Below, piece after piece: positions 1 through 11,500 of a stretch of 64,000 nt of DNA; position 1 is the first letter of the stretch; each line of letters begins with the position of its first letter. The DNA is taken from positions 1,054,001 to 1,118,000 of the forward strand of contig OZ037926.1 in assembly GCA_964035575.1 (NCBI GenBank). The letters run 5' to 3'. The position numbers were made by a program, and so were the translations under genes. The DNA comes from Rhynchopus sp. YZ270_cl-10. Lineage: Eukaryota > Euglenozoa > Diplonemea > Diplonemida > Diplonemidae. A model generated the notes under the pieces. It saw only the letters and a program-made list of their open reading frames with translations, had not been told where the DNA came from and made no database searches.

Positions 1-3000
1 TCAAGTGCATCGTGTACCTTGTGAAGGCAGGCGTCAACGTCGCGTGCGTCAGCGACGACCCTAACCTCGGCAGTGGCTGCATGCCCGTGCACATGGCCGC
101 AACGAAGCTCTCCTTCGAAGCCCACCCCTACGAGTTCTCGCTTCTCATCAACTCCAAGAGTGTCAACGCCATGTGCAAGAGTGGTGCCCCACTGGACATC
201 GCACACTCCTACAATAGGGTATGCCATGCCAAGACTAAAGCTCCTTCTGCTCAACATTGTTTATGTGATAAGAAAACGTTCACCAATGGTGACTACGTGC
301 GTGAGGCGCATCCTTGCGTCTTACTAGCAATCTTTCGTTGGAAGGTGCCTCATAGGGCACACCACCTTTTCTTTATTTCTCTCAAATGTGCATTCCTCGT
401 GTTGGGCAGTATTCCTGGAACCCATTATTTAAAAGGACCAAGCACGAGAGGCTTAGGTTTTTCTTGTAAACTTTTCTTTAAAACACACAACATTTCCTCT
501 GTTCAGCATATGTCCGCCAACAAGCTCCGCGAGCACGGCGCAGAGAGCAGAGAGGTGTGTGTCGCAGCTGAGGTATGTGTCTTGCTTATTCCGCTCTCTT
601 TTTTCTTTCTTCTTAGCGTACTTCTATTTGCCCCCTTCTTATGGACACACAAGTCGTGGTTCTAGGACAAGGTGTCTTCTTTGATGGGAACTGCGCAAAA
701 CTAGAAATAGTTCCGGGATTCCCACAGGGGGGTAACCCTGTGACCCAAAAACCCGAATCCTGCGGGAACCCCTGTAGTTGGCAAAAAAAGGGGAAAAATG
801 CAACCAAACTAAAAACAATCACAGAAAATGGAGGAAATCCCTGACGTGGATATGCCCGAGGTTGTCTTCCGCCACCCCCTCTCGCTACCGGAGAAGAATG
901 CGCCAGGAGCTGTCATTCGCGTTATGGTATGTGTTATGTGTCTTGCTGAGAAAGCTGGGATAAGAGGGAATGAAACCACATTGATGAAATGTCAAAAGGA
1001 GAAACAAAAAAAGGTGGATTTTTTTTTGTTCACTTGTATTCTTTGAAAGTATATGAAACGAATTCTTTAGATTAATAATCAAAGCAAAAAAAAACCCCCC
1101 CATATCTCCACCTTTTCCTGACACAGAAATGCCAGAAGTCGGACCGTTTCACATACACCCTGAACGGAGAGGACCGCCCTTCCTTCAAGGTCATACAACT
1201 CTACAAGGGGTCACACGGACTTGCCCTAAAATTCCCCGACGCAGGGAAAACAGGAAGGTATGGAGCTCTAGTGACTCTAACAAAAAAAAAACAAGAAAAA
1301 TGCAATCAGATTTTTTAAAAAGAAGAAGGAAATAAGTGTTCTGAGAAACCAGAACTAATAACGTTTTTATGATGCAACTGTTCTGCTTTCTTTTCATTTT
1401 CCGACGAAACTAATCTTCTCCCCTTTTTTGTGTGGGGAAAAGCGTCTGGTCTTGAATCAAGGGTAAATTCAAAGAGGCTTAGCGCTTCCCATCATTGTTT
1501 GTGTTCAAAACCAAAAACCAAAATATAAATACACACGAATAGCGGAGCTCATTCACAATCCTCGGGATTACACTAATACAAACCAAGTTTTGAAAAATAA
1601 AAATAAGACAAACCCAACAAACCCCGTTCCCACAACAGACAAGTCTATCTCCCCGTCACCGGCGTTCGCGAGATCCTTGGTGGGCTTGTGCACATTGCAG
1701 AGGAAATAGGCATAACGACCGAAATCCGTCAGGACTTCGCAAACCTTTGTACACAGGTATGCCACGTTCCGTGCGTACACAAAACTTTTCAACGTTCCCG
1801 CACGATACCGAAAGTGGAGCAAAGGGGAGTCATTGTCCGGGTGTTCATTTTGTTATTATGTACATCCTCCTGAACCATCTCTGCGACCAACCAGCGCGAC
1901 AAACCTAGCGTGTTCCCGCACGATAGCGATAGTGTCAGCACGACCGACATGTTTTTTTTTTGGGGGTGACACGTGCAGCACACTGTGTTCCGTGTGTTTG
2001 AACTTCATTAGCATAAAACTCCACACTCACCACCACCACCCCAGGGACACGTGGGCCCCGTACGACAAGGCTCCGTGACGGCCAACGGGCTGCCCCGCAA
2101 GGTCAGCAACGAGCCGAAGTTTGTGAGCGTTGCGTTCCTGACAGACGCGATGCCGTACCTGTGCAGCCGAATCAAGGTCGTGACGCAGTACGAGGGGGGT
2201 GAGGAGGGGCAGTCGCGGTACCAGTGGTCTAAGGCCAATGACGGCGAGAACTGGTTACCCATCCGCAAGACGTCTGCCAACGCGGACGAGACGGGGCAAC
2301 ACTACGCCTACTACACAACAGCAGACGAGCTTGGGTGCCAGCTCAAGTGCACCTGCACCCCGGTCAGGAGCGATGGCAAGCTGGGCCCTCCCGTCGAGAG
2401 CAAAATAGTGACAGTCCAATGGCCACCCCACCTTGGTGTCGCTGTCGTCAACAAGCTTGTTGAGACGGTTGCAGCGACACGAATCACGTGTCTGATTCGG
2501 TATGCATTCTTTTTGCAAAGACAATTTTTTGTTAAAAAGTGGCATCCTGGCCTGCCGACACTGGCAGGCCTGGCCAGTGTCAGCAGTCGCATCCTTATGC
2601 TTTCATCTCACCAATTTCAGGGTCCAAAGTATAATTTTCTTTGAAGATTATCTGACAGCGACCGATTATCGAACTATGTGACAAAAAAAAAAAAATCCTT
2701 CATTTTTTTTTGCAGGGGCGGAGCGCACACCAATGTGTACCTGCAGCTGAATGAACACCGGATAAAGGTGAAGTCGGCGGACCAACAGTTGCAGGAGTCC
2801 CTCCTTTCAGGTAAACCCCACCCCCACCCCCCCACCACTTCCTCGCCCCCCCTTTTTTTTGGCACTGTCACGAGAGGGCTTTGTACTTTTAAGTTTCTAT
2901 TTTCAAGTCATCTTTTTTGATAAAACAACTTGTTGTCAATTCTAAAAAGATTGGAGGCAGCGCTGCAAGGCAAACAAAACGGACTGAAAAAAACAGAAGC

Positions 3001-4317
3001 TTGCTTGTTTTCTTTGAGTACTCAATGAACCACAACAACCGTACTTCACTTTAACACATTTTTTCATCTTTTTGTTTTCCCGGCTTTGAGCGCACAAACA
3101 AAAGACCCGATTTTTTTTTTCAAAATTCGGGTGTGTTTGGGATCTAAGCCCATTCTGGAGACTTTGCCGCCATCACAACCCCCGCGCCTATACTACACAC
3201 CTTTGTCGTGAATAGCGAGACCGATAAGAACTCACCTCCTGAAGGTGATTGCGCCGTGAGGCTAAGGTTTATGGTGCCAAAGTAGCGTCTTTCTATTGGT
3301 GCTGGAATTACCGCGGGTGCTGGCACCAGACTTGTCCACCAATCGATACTCATTGATAGGTTTAGATATCATCCATTGCAAGCTCCATAACACGTAGTGC
3401 CAGAAGTTACTATTTCTACACATGCTTCCATATTGTTTATACCCCGACGCAACCACCCAAACCCTCAGGTGTCATGGACGGGAACCACAAGGTGCGCTGC
3501 AGAATACGCGACGACCCATGCTCGTTTGATCTTGAGGGCATGAGCATCCCGTATGTTGTCCATCCCTTCCCCCTGCCAGTGTTTGTTCCCTTCTAGGGTG
3601 TTGCACCTAGAAATACCGAGCATTTTTTTTTTTTTTTTTATCAACTGAAGCTATGAGATAGTGATCAAGGTGACGGAAGTACAAAAGAGAGGCTTAGGTT
3701 CGACAATTTTTTTTTTTTTTTTTGATAAATTGTTGGAGTAGTGTAGTTGCCTCGGTTGTGTTGCCACAGTTGTGCAATCTCCACTGTCGCTTTCTTGAAC
3801 ACCACCCTAGGTCCACCGAGGCTTAGGTTATCTTCTTTTCTGACCTACCTTTACTCCCCTTTTTCACAGTGCAACGGTGCAATTGGAGACCCGCGTGGAC
3901 CGGGATTTCATGGTGGCGCTGATTCGTGTGTGGAGTGCGTGCTGTAGTGGGGAGGTGAGCAAGAAGGTGTTGGGGGTGCAGTTTGAGGGTGCGTGGAAGA
4001 CGAGTGTTATGAAGGTGGACGAGGAGGCACGGGCAGACGTTATATGGAACGCGATGCAGGACCCGAACGGTACCGGCATGCTGCACGTCAGTGAGCACAT
4101 CCCAGACTCCGCAGCAGAAGAGGCGCGGCAGGCACTCCTCACGCTACGACAAGGCTTTGCGTCCGGCCACATCCGTCGTCCCCCAACCAAGTCCGCTGGC
4201 AGGGCACCCTCCCTCGTTCAGGAGACCCCCTCACCCGAACCTCGCCGCCCCGTAGATGCACGTGGCAACTCGATATCCGTTTCCAAATCTCCCCGATTAG
4301 GATCGAAATCTCCATAG
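1..4317 (+). CDS. AIR9-like protein with ankyrin-like and A9 domains, 3' part, nine exons
   Basis: The gene runs in from the left edge. Exons are 1-218, 507-572, 825-926, 1127-1257, 1639-1756, 2045-2499, 2716-2810, 3469-3550 and 3870-4317. Every junction is GT-AG and all phases agree, giving an open frame of 570 residues to the TAG at 4315. Exons 1-2 look ankyrin-like (motifs MPVHMAATK, APLDIAHSYN, KLREHGAE). Exon 6 carries an A9 domain (RYQWSKANDGENWLPIRKTS, then ADELGCQLKCTCTPV), the repeat known from plant AIR9 and kinetoplastid AIR9-like proteins, which bind cortical or subpellicular microtubules. The region around FKVIQLYKGSHGLALKFPD also looks like the folded C-terminal part of that family. 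The tail is Pro/Ser/Arg-rich and probably disordered. A microtubule role is inferred from the family. Introns 1 and 8 contain dispersed repeat modules. The true N-terminus lies outside the window. Confidence 0.8.
1758..2044 (+). other. Introns of the AIR9-like gene
   Basis: The introns of this gene (219-506, 573-824, 927-1126, 1258-1638, 1757-2044, 2500-2715, 2811-3468, 3551-3869) are T-rich. Four are near or above 300 bases. Intron 1 holds a hairpin-type module near 431-470 and a GTGCGTGAGGCGCAT module near 296. Intron 4 holds a TCCTCGGG...ACCAAGTTTT module (1546-1597). Intron 7 (2811-3468) holds one CACGAGAGGGCTTTGTA module near 2868 and otherwise nothing I can name. Intron 8 holds a hairpin-type module and a TTGTTGGAGTAGTGTAG module (3723-3790). 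Confidence 0.7.
3723..3790 (+). repeat. Dispersed module R6 (TTGTTGGAGTAGTGTAG family), intronic copy
   Basis: This is a stretch of about 68 bp that recurs almost unchanged at 34632-34698 and, inverted, at 59955-60032. All copies share TTGCCTCGGTTGTGTTGCC and CACAGTTGTGCAA. This copy sits inside intron 8 of the AIR9-like gene. Confidence 0.85.
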
Positions 4318-5278
4318 AGGGGAGGAGGAGGAGGAGGAGGGGGGAGGGAGGGAGGGAGGGAGGGAGGGGTAGGGTGGTGATGGGGATGGCGTCTTTTGTT
4401 TTTTTTTTTTTTTGTAAGTTGTTTGGGCATGGTTGGAAAAATTGAAGAAAAAAAAAAATAAAGTGTAAAATTTAAATTTAAAAAAAAAATCCTAAAATCT
4501 AGCTCTTTCTCTCTCTCTCTCTCCCCCTCCCCCTCCCTCTTCCCGTTTTTTGTGTTGTGTGTTGCGAACAAAATGAAATAAATTGGCATTTTTTTTTGGA
4601 AAATACAAACGGTTTGGGTATTTTTTTTTTCTTCTTTTTTTATAGTGTGAGGGTTTTTTTTTAATAGGAGAAGAACAGGGTTGGGGAAGGTCTTTTGGGG
4701 GGGAGGAGGGGGCCAATGATAGCTGCATATGCGCTGTGTTTTTTTTCTGATGTATATATTTACCTAGGACACAGCTGGATTTTGTGCTGTACGTTATGAT
4801 GACCTTTAAAACAAAACAAACAAATCCTGTGAAAACTATTTTCACCAAAAAATCATGCATTTTTCATGATTTTTTCGCCAAAACGGCGCGTACCTTACAG
4901 TGATTTTGTCAACACAACAACAACAAAAAAAATATACACCAGAAACACACAATAACGCCATAGTTCATACAATGCAACGAGGTGGATTCGTTCTCGTATT
5001 ATGCTAGTTGTAGTGGGTACTCTCTATCTGTGTCATGTATCGACCCTTTTTCCCATCCGTCTTGGTACACTGTCACAGAGAGAGGGCTTTGTATTCCAAG
5101 ACACATTTCAAGGGAACCATCATTAGACAGCCCTCAGAGGGAGATGTACATATTTTTCACTGTCCTCCTTTTTTGTTCTATGTATCCGAAGAACACCATT
5201 GCTTTGGGCATTTTTTTTTTTTTTTTTTTGTGCCTCGCAAAGTTTGGCTTTTTTCTTCACACATTTCCCCCCCCCCCA

Positions 5279-5316
5279 GTGTCTGCGTCCCAGAGGCGTT
5301 TGCACACTATCAAACC
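5279..5316 (+). repeat. Dispersed module R3 (GCGTCCCAGAGGCGTTTGCA)
   Basis: Preceded by a C run and AG, the module reads GTCTGCGTCCCAGAGGCGTT. Related copies are at 9028-9064 and 12273-12310. A variant with CCGATGAACGGTGA in the middle is at 6398-6436 and 57360-57412, and weaker copies are at 34888-34926 and 62464-62512. Most end in TTTGCACT(A/T)TCA(A/G). Confidence 0.75.
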
Positions 5317-5334
5317 TCACTTTTTTTTGTAGCA

Positions 5335-5460
5335 GATGTAAACCACGAAATGGATTGTAGGACTGCATGGTTGGGGGTGTCCACCACCCCCCGGTATAGT
5401 CGGGTCATTGTACCAAAGTCGAGACTGTTCACGAGAGGGCTTTGTATTTGAACTCTACTT
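5335..5460 (+). repeat. Dispersed module R2 (CCACGAAATGGATTGTAGG family)
   Basis: This is a module of about 125 bp that starts just after a T-rich tract and AG. It contains GTAAACCACGAAATGGATTG, a CCACCCCCCGGTA block, GTCATTGTACCAAA, and ends CACGAGAGGGCTTTGTATTT followed by another T run. Confidence 0.85.
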
Positions 5461-5559
5461 TTTTTTTTTGGTGCATCTATTTATTTTCTCTTACTCCGAA
5501 AAAGCTTTTTAGGTGGGTAGCTCTACCACTCCATTGTACAGTTATTGTACCTGAGGGTG

Positions 5560-5627
5560 TATGTGTTTGGTTAACTAATAGGAGGGGGTAACTCTTGCGC
5601 AGAATATGGCCCAAATTGTGTGTTTTT
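5560..5627 (+). repeat. Dispersed module R4 (ACTAATAGG...TTCTTGCGCAGAAT)
   Basis: Shares GTGTTTG-TAACTAATAGG, GGTAA-TCTTGCGCAGAAT and ATGGCCC with copies at 9198-9278, 41006-41080, 41298-41366 and 54072-54135. Most are flanked by GT dinucleotide repeats. Confidence 0.8.
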
Positions 5628-8099
5628 ATGCACGAGAGAAGGTACATTATTCTAAGGTTTCTTTGACTTTACCACCCTTTTCTGTGAACTTTGTCGGAAG
5701 GTGACCAAGCACAGAGAGGCTTAGATTTCATATAAAACCCTTTTCCCTTTAAGCACATTGCCACGAGAGGGCTTTGTATTTCAAGTCAACTTCTTCTTTT
5801 TTTTTTCTTCTTCCCCCCTCAATTTAACCCATAAAACGCACCGAAATGGGTTTCCGTTATTTTGGAATTTCCCAAAAATAAAATAAAATAAAAATGCGAG
5901 AGCTGTGTGAACACTTATCCAGCACTTTTAAAAAAAATACATGGTATAAAACTGATACTAGACACCCACACAGCACCGCTTCGTGGCGATTAGAGCAGCG
6001 CATTTTTTTGTTTTTTGTTTTGTTTTGTTTTCCCCCTTCCTTTTAAAGCCAGATTTTCTCTTCCATTTTCTTCACCTCTTGTCCGCTTATCAGATTCCAA
6101 GGGTGGGGTTAAAAAAAAAACGCACACAAAATTAAAATATATTCATTCGTTAGGTACTAAGTTGCTCTGTGTTTCTTCAAAATTGAGTTGCAAAAATAAA
6201 AAAAAAATGAAAAAAGTTAGTGTATATTGTAACAATGGGCTTGTCTTTGGGATTCTGTTTGATGATGTGCACGTGAGGCGCATGTGTCTCAAAAGGTTTT
6301 TTTTTAAAACGAAACTACGTTTTGTGGTGTGTCGCTATTTTTTTTTTTAAACTCTCTGGGGTTTCGATAACCCGCGGAGAACCAGTGCCCTTTGCGTCCG
6401 CCGATGAACGGTGAAGCGTTTTGCACTTTCAACTTCTCTTTTGTTTTGGCAAACTTCCAACCCTCGTTAAACACTTCTTCCACAGGGCTGACCCCCTTTT
6501 GTAATTTTTTTTTTCCTTTGATCCTGTTCTTCACCCCCAATCCTTCGAACTCTTTCCTCAAATAAAGTTGAACGTTTCTTTTCCCCTTCTTTTACATTTT
6601 TCTCACACGGCATAACCCAAAGATAACGGTTACGTAAAAGCGATCTACATTTTTTGTTTTTTTTTTTTTTTTTTGCGGAGTCGCAAGCATCCTGGATGTC
6701 ACACACACTGATGCAACTAAATATCAAAAGGCACGATGACGGAGAGAGCTAATGAAGGTACTTTCACTCTGGTAATAAACACTCGGCCAATGGGTCACAC
6801 GGCGCACCATGTTAGTACCACACAAAAAAATATATAGGGAAGCACACTCTAGGGTAGCTACACTAATACAACCAAGTTTTCAACAAAAAAAAAGACTGGA
6901 TGACAGCTACAATCTAGCAGATTGTAAAAGAAAAAAGTGGTAGCATTCATCCTCGGGTGTCTACTAAAAAAATGCACAAAACGCAAGAAAGTATGGAAAG
7001 CTTCCGTCGGTCGTTTTTGTTGAAGTCTGAGGCCACTCTTTTTTGTTTTTGATTTTTTTTTTTCTCGATCCAAATATAATATAGGGCAAACGCGATTGTG
7101 ATGAAGGAGGGGGGGTGACTGACGTATCTTTCCAACCCTTCTTTCCAAACAACATCCCCCCCCCTTTTTTTTTATGGTTTGTGTTGTCATCCGTGCTGGA
7201 GCCAAGATTTCCCCCCCCCCCCCCCCCCAAAGGTGGCTAAGCAAATGCATCCTCTCACCAGCCTACCTCTTTTGCTATTAGATGTGTGCACGTGAGGCAC
7301 TTTTCATCTTTCACGTTTTTTTTTTCCCTGTATGTGTTCGTATTTTTCACACACTTACATTTCAATTTGCTACCACATCACCAACCCATAGAGCTGGCTC
7401 AGCAACTTCTCTGGGTTATGGGTCACAAAGCGTTTTTTTTTTTTCACCGCCTTTTTTTAGCGTTCTTTTCAAAATTTCACAGACACACGTGCACGAGAGG
7501 CACATTTGCACTGTCAAGCCAAAAGGTGACCAAGCGCAGTGCGCCTTTTTTTCCCCCTTTTTTTCCATCGGACCTTCTGTTCTCCGTGAGCAGAAAATCA
7601 CTGTAGTTTTTTTCCCCCATTTATGTGGACGTGCACGAGCGCATATCTTTCATTTTTTATTTATATTATTCCCCCTTTTTTTCTATCTACGAAACGAACG
7701 AACGTTGTTTACAACAACGTGCCCCCTCTTTGTTAATTTAAAAAAAAACAGTTTTTTTTTTTTGAAAGCTTGTGGTGTAGGACGCTCTTCACATACTTTT
7801 TCCTTGACGGAGCTGTTTTAGCACGTTTCAACTACTCTTTTTTTTTTCACTATCTCTTCATTTAAACAAAATGAAACAACTTATTTGCCAAGCCTATAGT
7901 AGGTGTGGTGTCCTAGAGTCGTTTTTATTTTTTATTTTTATTTTTATTTTTGGGGTCCAACCATGCTGTCCTCTAAATCCGGTTTGCGATTTGGGATTTT
8001 CTATAAGAAAATTTTATAAGAAAATTTTATTTTTGCAGGTGAAAAAATTTTCGTATGGATATGGGGCAGTGTCTTTTTGAAATGGGGGCGCCCGGGGGG

Positions 8100-8580
8100 G
8101 TCAAAAGAGTAATGGTAGAAACGTGCACCATGGTTGAACCACGGGAGTTCTCTGGGGAACTGGGTTGCTGACCGCACCATGAAAGCTGTACCCTAAAATT
8201 TTTTTGCCTGCGGCGCCATTTTCCCTTTTTTGCTCCGCAAAAAAGGGTTCGTTGAGTGACTCTGTGGTGTAAAAAGCTAGATTTTTACACCCCGCTCCAA
8301 ATTTTTTTTCGCCTGCGGCGCCATTTTATATACAGTTCCCAATTTTCCCTGTTCAGCAGCGCTGGAAATATTATTGGGCAACAAAACAAGCTGACCCCCT
8401 TGAAATCTGGATTCCTGGATAAGACACTGGGGTGGGGGAAGAGAAAAATGTGACCACCCGCACTGCGGCCCTACAACAGCAAAAAGAATATCTTCTCCAG
8501 TTGTGCGCGAAAAATTTTCGCGCGCAGCACGAAAAATTTTTTTTCTATAAGGAAATTTTGCGATTTGAAAAACAGAAAAT
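8100..8580 (-). mobile_element. Relic related to the 44.5-kb inverted-repeat element
   Basis: The interval shares, in opposite orientation, several blocks with 44640-45000: GCCTGCGGCGCCATTTT (twice), TTTGCTCCGCAAAA, a run around CTAGATTTTTACACC, and GGATTCCTGGATAAGACACT. I cannot find clean termini or a target duplication here, so it is called an old non-autonomous copy. Confidence 0.6.
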
Positions 8581-8632
8581 CCCTGATTTTTCCCCGATTT
8601 AAGGACATGCTTGGGTCCAACGAAAGTTTTGT

Positions 8633-8770
8633 TATATATCTACAAGCGTAGCTTAAAAGGAGAAATAGTTCCTCAGATACGGTCGCCAATCACCCCTTCC
8701 AACAGGGTAATTGTGCAATCAACGAAAAAAAACCTTTTTCCTTTTACTTACCTATCGGAGTTACTATTTT
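8633..8770 (+). repeat. 140-bp dispersed repeat (CTACAAGCGTAGCTTAAAAG)
   Basis: Nearly identical to 45985-46125. Shared blocks include GAGAAATAGTTCCTCAGATA, GGTCGCCAATCACCCC and GTGCAATCAACGAAAAAAA. Both copies lie near the related relics at 8.1 and 44.5 kb. Confidence 0.8.
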
Positions 8771-8900
8771 TTTTTATTACCTTTTTTTTTTTTTTGACAA
8801 CACATTGCGCAATCCCACACACAGTCAGCTGATGCTGTGCGATAACGATTTGTGATAAAGGTGACTCAGCTTAGGTTTGCCTCATAATATTTTTTTTCAG

Positions 8901-9010
8901 ATGTAAACCACGAAATGGATGTAGGACTGCATAGTTGGGTGGTCCACCCCCCGGTACAGCCGGTCATTGTACCAAAGGTACACTGTTCACGAGAGGGTTT
9001 TGCATTTCAA
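8901..9010 (+). repeat. Dispersed module R2
   Basis: Directly follows TTTTTTTCAG. This copy shows GGTACAGCCGGTCATTGTAC clearly; the GGTAC/GTACC ends of that block can pair. It ends CACGAGAGGGTTTTGCATTT. Confidence 0.85.
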
Positions 9011-9197
9011 CCTTTTTTTCCCCCCCCAGTGCCTGCGTCCCAGAGGCGTTTGCACTATCAACTTCACTTTCTTTTTCCTCTTTTCTTCGTATCGATTCAC
9101 AAGGAGGGCCTCCCGTCTCCACTTTCTGTTGGGAGACGTGCACGAGAGGTACACTCATTCTGACCAGGGTTCTCTTTTGTTTTGTGGGGACATGTGT

Positions 9198-9278
9198 ATG
9201 TGTGTTTGATAACTAATGGGTACTTGAACTAAAGGGTAATTCTTGCGCAGGACATGGCCCTAATGTGTGTGTGTGTGT
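9198..9278 (+). repeat. Dispersed module R4
   Basis: Carries GTGTTTGATAACTAATGGG, an extra segment, then GGTAATTCTTGCGCAGGACA and a GT repeat. Confidence 0.75.
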
Positions 9279-9459
9279 GCATATCCAGAGATGGGCAGCA
9301 TATTTTTTCTTCTCACCCAGACTTCGCTTTTGCTGCTGCTACGGCTGGTTGCTTTGGGGATTTTCGCAAAGGTGTAGGAGTAGGCTGTATAGGATGTGAG
9401 GCATATTCATTCAAGCTTTTCTGTGTTTTTTTCCCTTTTTTTTTCTTACCGTACCGGTA

Positions 9460-9537
9460 ACATATACCTGACCGTAACAATGTTTGACCTTTTCCGGATT
9501 TTTAGGGGAGTTTGACCTTTTTACGGTCAGTATATGT
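9460..9537. mobile_element. 78-bp inverted-repeat element
   Basis: The ends ACATATACCTGACCGTAA and TTACGGTCAGTATATGTA are near-perfect inverted copies. The block GTTTGACCTTTTTACGGTCA recurs inside the element at 62557-62797. No clear target duplication is visible. Confidence 0.5.
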
Positions 9538-9917
9538 ATGGTATTTGTTACATTTGTCAAGAATATTGGATGCATCTTCATCTTTGATACCTTCTCTTTT
9601 GAAAGTATATGAAAACTAACTTTGTATTTTTTTTTTTTTAAATTTTAAAGGTGGGGCAGTCCTTCCCAAAGGGTTTCTACTATGCACGGGCGTTGCTTCC
9701 CTTTTCGCCCCTCTCCCACTATAAGATGTGGATGCCCAGGGCGGTATCCCTCTTTTTGTTTTTTCAAGTTTTATTTGTTTTGGGTCTTTGTCCGTCCGGT
9801 GGTGTAGAATGGTTCCTCTCAGCCCCCTTTTTTTTTCACACCAATTCGGAGTTTTTGTGAAGCCTGTCTGTGTTGGCAGCTACACTCAAAACAAATCGAA
9901 AAAAAAAAAAGTAGTGG

Positions 9918-9962
9918 AGTTCATCTTCGGGTGTCTACACTAAAACAACCAAGTTTTCAAAA
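9918..9962 (+). repeat. Dispersed module R5 (TCCTCGGGTGTCTACACTAA)
   Basis: About 45 bp, ending ACCAAGTTTTCAAA. Copies or partial copies are at 1546-1597, 6848-6888, 41706-41753, 57921-57966 and 60262-60301. Confidence 0.8.
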
Positions 9963-10590
9963 AAAACGCCAAAAAAAATGTAAAAATAAATAAATACGGA
10001 GCAAGCTCGATTACAGCTACGCAAGGGGGGAAGGGTGGTGGCAGTGTTGTCCTAAATAAATAAATTTAAACCCCCCCCTTTTTTTTTGTACAGAAACCTG
10101 TTGTGCAGGTGAGTGTCCATCCGACAATTAAAAAAAAAAAATTCCCTCCCTCCCCTGGTCGTTGTACATTGTTCAGTCTGATGTATTATTACGTCACCAG
10201 AACACAGCAAAGGTTAACTGTATTTTTGATGTGCTCTGTGTGGTAAAAAAAAAGCCCTCTCTCCACCAGAATCCACAACCCCAGCTACCATTGCCCTTCC
10301 CCCTTTTCAAAAGTTCGCACATTTTCTTCGATATGAGTTGAGTACGCGATAAGGAAGCTGTCATGGTTACGGCCGTGACCCGCCCCCCCCCCCTTTTTTT
10401 GTTGGAAAAAAAAGCAAACAAACAAACCAAACCAAAAAAACAAAAACAAAAATAAAGTTTAGGCCACAAAAAAAAAAAAAAACTAAGACAAATAAAGCCC
10501 TTGCTACACTGTCGGTTCCAATATATGTCTCTGTCATCTGCGCTTGCGTACAGTATTTCTCCCTTCACCCCTTCACCCCCCTTCAACTCC

Positions 10591-10592
10591 AG
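10591..10592 (+). promoter_or_regulatory. Putative 5' splice acceptor AG (likely trans-splicing)
   Basis: A C/T-rich tract of about 35 bases ends in AG 11 nt before the ATG at 10604. No upstream exon or donor is evident, which suits spliced-leader addition. Confidence 0.5.
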
Positions 10593-10603
10593 AGTGCACA
10601 ACA

Positions 10604-11500
10604 ATGAACCACACCGATCATGAGGAGCACCCCCCTGGGTGGACGAAACGTCTCAGTCGCGGCCTGCGCTACACAGTGAGCAGGGTGACACGCGATGTGC
10701 GCAAGCTGCGCATCCGTCTTGTGCTGCTGATGATACTGCCGAGTGTGGTGTCGCTCTCGATCTGCGTGCTGGCGGGCGAGGACCCGCATGAGATGGTTGT
10801 ACTGCTTGCGACGCTTGCAACCATCAGCGGCCTGTTTGCGTGCATCTACGACACCATCTCGCAGTTCTCCGAAGCTGTGTACCGTGCAAAGTCTAGCCCC
10901 GCCAGCCGCAGCATCTGGGCAGAGTTCTGCGAACACCACGACATCTGGCGCACAGCACGCTACGGTGGTGTCCACTTCGTCTACAACGGCCCCTACCACA
11001 CCCCGAAGCTGCTCTTCCTGAACTGGATGTACCCCGGCACCCCCACCCCCAGCATTGCCTGGCATAAGTGGATCTGGGCGACCTTCCTCTTCTCCCCGGG
11101 TGAGTCCCTTGGAGTGCTCTCTGGGGTGCAAATCATGCGCGACGGGGGCTGCGTCAACAACGTGCTCGCGAAGATGTACAACGACGGCTTCAACTATCAA
11201 ATGACAAAGTGGGTGGGGCACGCCATCCCCCACTATCTGTCGTTCCTCACAACAGATGACGTTGTGGGGCTGTACCTCTACAACTTTGGGTTCAAAGCAC
11301 TCTTCGAGATTGTTCTCTCTATTCTTGCCGCACGGCCTGTCAAGAACAAATCAGAGACCATCACCGCATACACCCACATCCCCTCCAAAGGCGAGCCCCT
11401 GCCGCGTGCAGAGGAAGACGATGACGAAGAGGCACCCCTCACAGCCCCCTCCGCGGAAAGCCGTGCCGCACAGCAAAAATCGTATGGTGCTGTGGAGTGA
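10604..11500 (+). CDS. Multi-pass membrane protein of unknown function
   Basis: The product is 298 residues from a single exon. The ATG at 10604 is the first after a strong pyrimidine-AG acceptor. The N-terminus is basic and cytosolic in style (WTKRLSRGLRYTVSRVTRD). Hydrophobic helices lie at about residues 37-58 (VLLMILPSVVSLSICVLAG), 64-85 (VVLLATLATISGLFACIYD) and 218-240 (YLYNFGFKALFEIVLSILAA), with a weaker one near 145-165. The middle holds an aromatic-rich stretch (FVYNGPYHTPKLLFLNWMYP). The tail is acidic (AEEDDDEEAP) and ends SYGAVE, where a Tyr-based sorting signal is possible. I do not recognise the family. Codon use and GC content match the neighbouring genes, so it is a real gene. 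Confidence 0.8.
   Translation: MNHTDHEEHPPGWTKRLSRGLRYTVSRVTRDVRKLRIRLVLLMILPSVVSLSICVLAGEDPHEMVVLLATLATISGLFACIYDTISQFSEAVYRAKSSPASRSIWAEFCEHHDIWRTARYGGVHFVYNGPYHTPKLLFLNWMYPGTPTPSIAWHKWIWATFLFSPGESLGVLSGVQIMRDGGCVNNVLAKMYNDGFNYQMTKWVGHAIPHYLSFLTTDDVVGLYLYNFGFKALFEIVLSILAARPVKNKSETITAYTHIPSKGEPLPRAEEDDDEEAPLTAPSAESRAAQQKSYGAVE

Larger units (their letters stand above)
4318..10603. other. Gene-free stretch rich in dispersed short repeats
   Basis: I see no open frame with coding character over 6.3 kb. The stretch starts with G/A-rich and T/A homopolymer DNA after the AIR9-like stop codon. It then holds alternating T-rich tracts and short modules: R2 (5335-5460, 8901-9010), R3 (5279-5316, 6398-6436, 9028-9064), R4 (5560-5627, 9198-9278), R5 (6848-6888, 9918-9962), R1-like copies (5701-5740, about 7231, about 7530) and GTGCACGAGAGGCA modules (about 7277, 7487, 9134). 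A transposon relic related to one at 44.5 kb lies at about 8100-8580, followed by a 140-bp repeat (8633-8770). A small inverted-repeat element is at 9460-9537. Confidence 0.7.
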
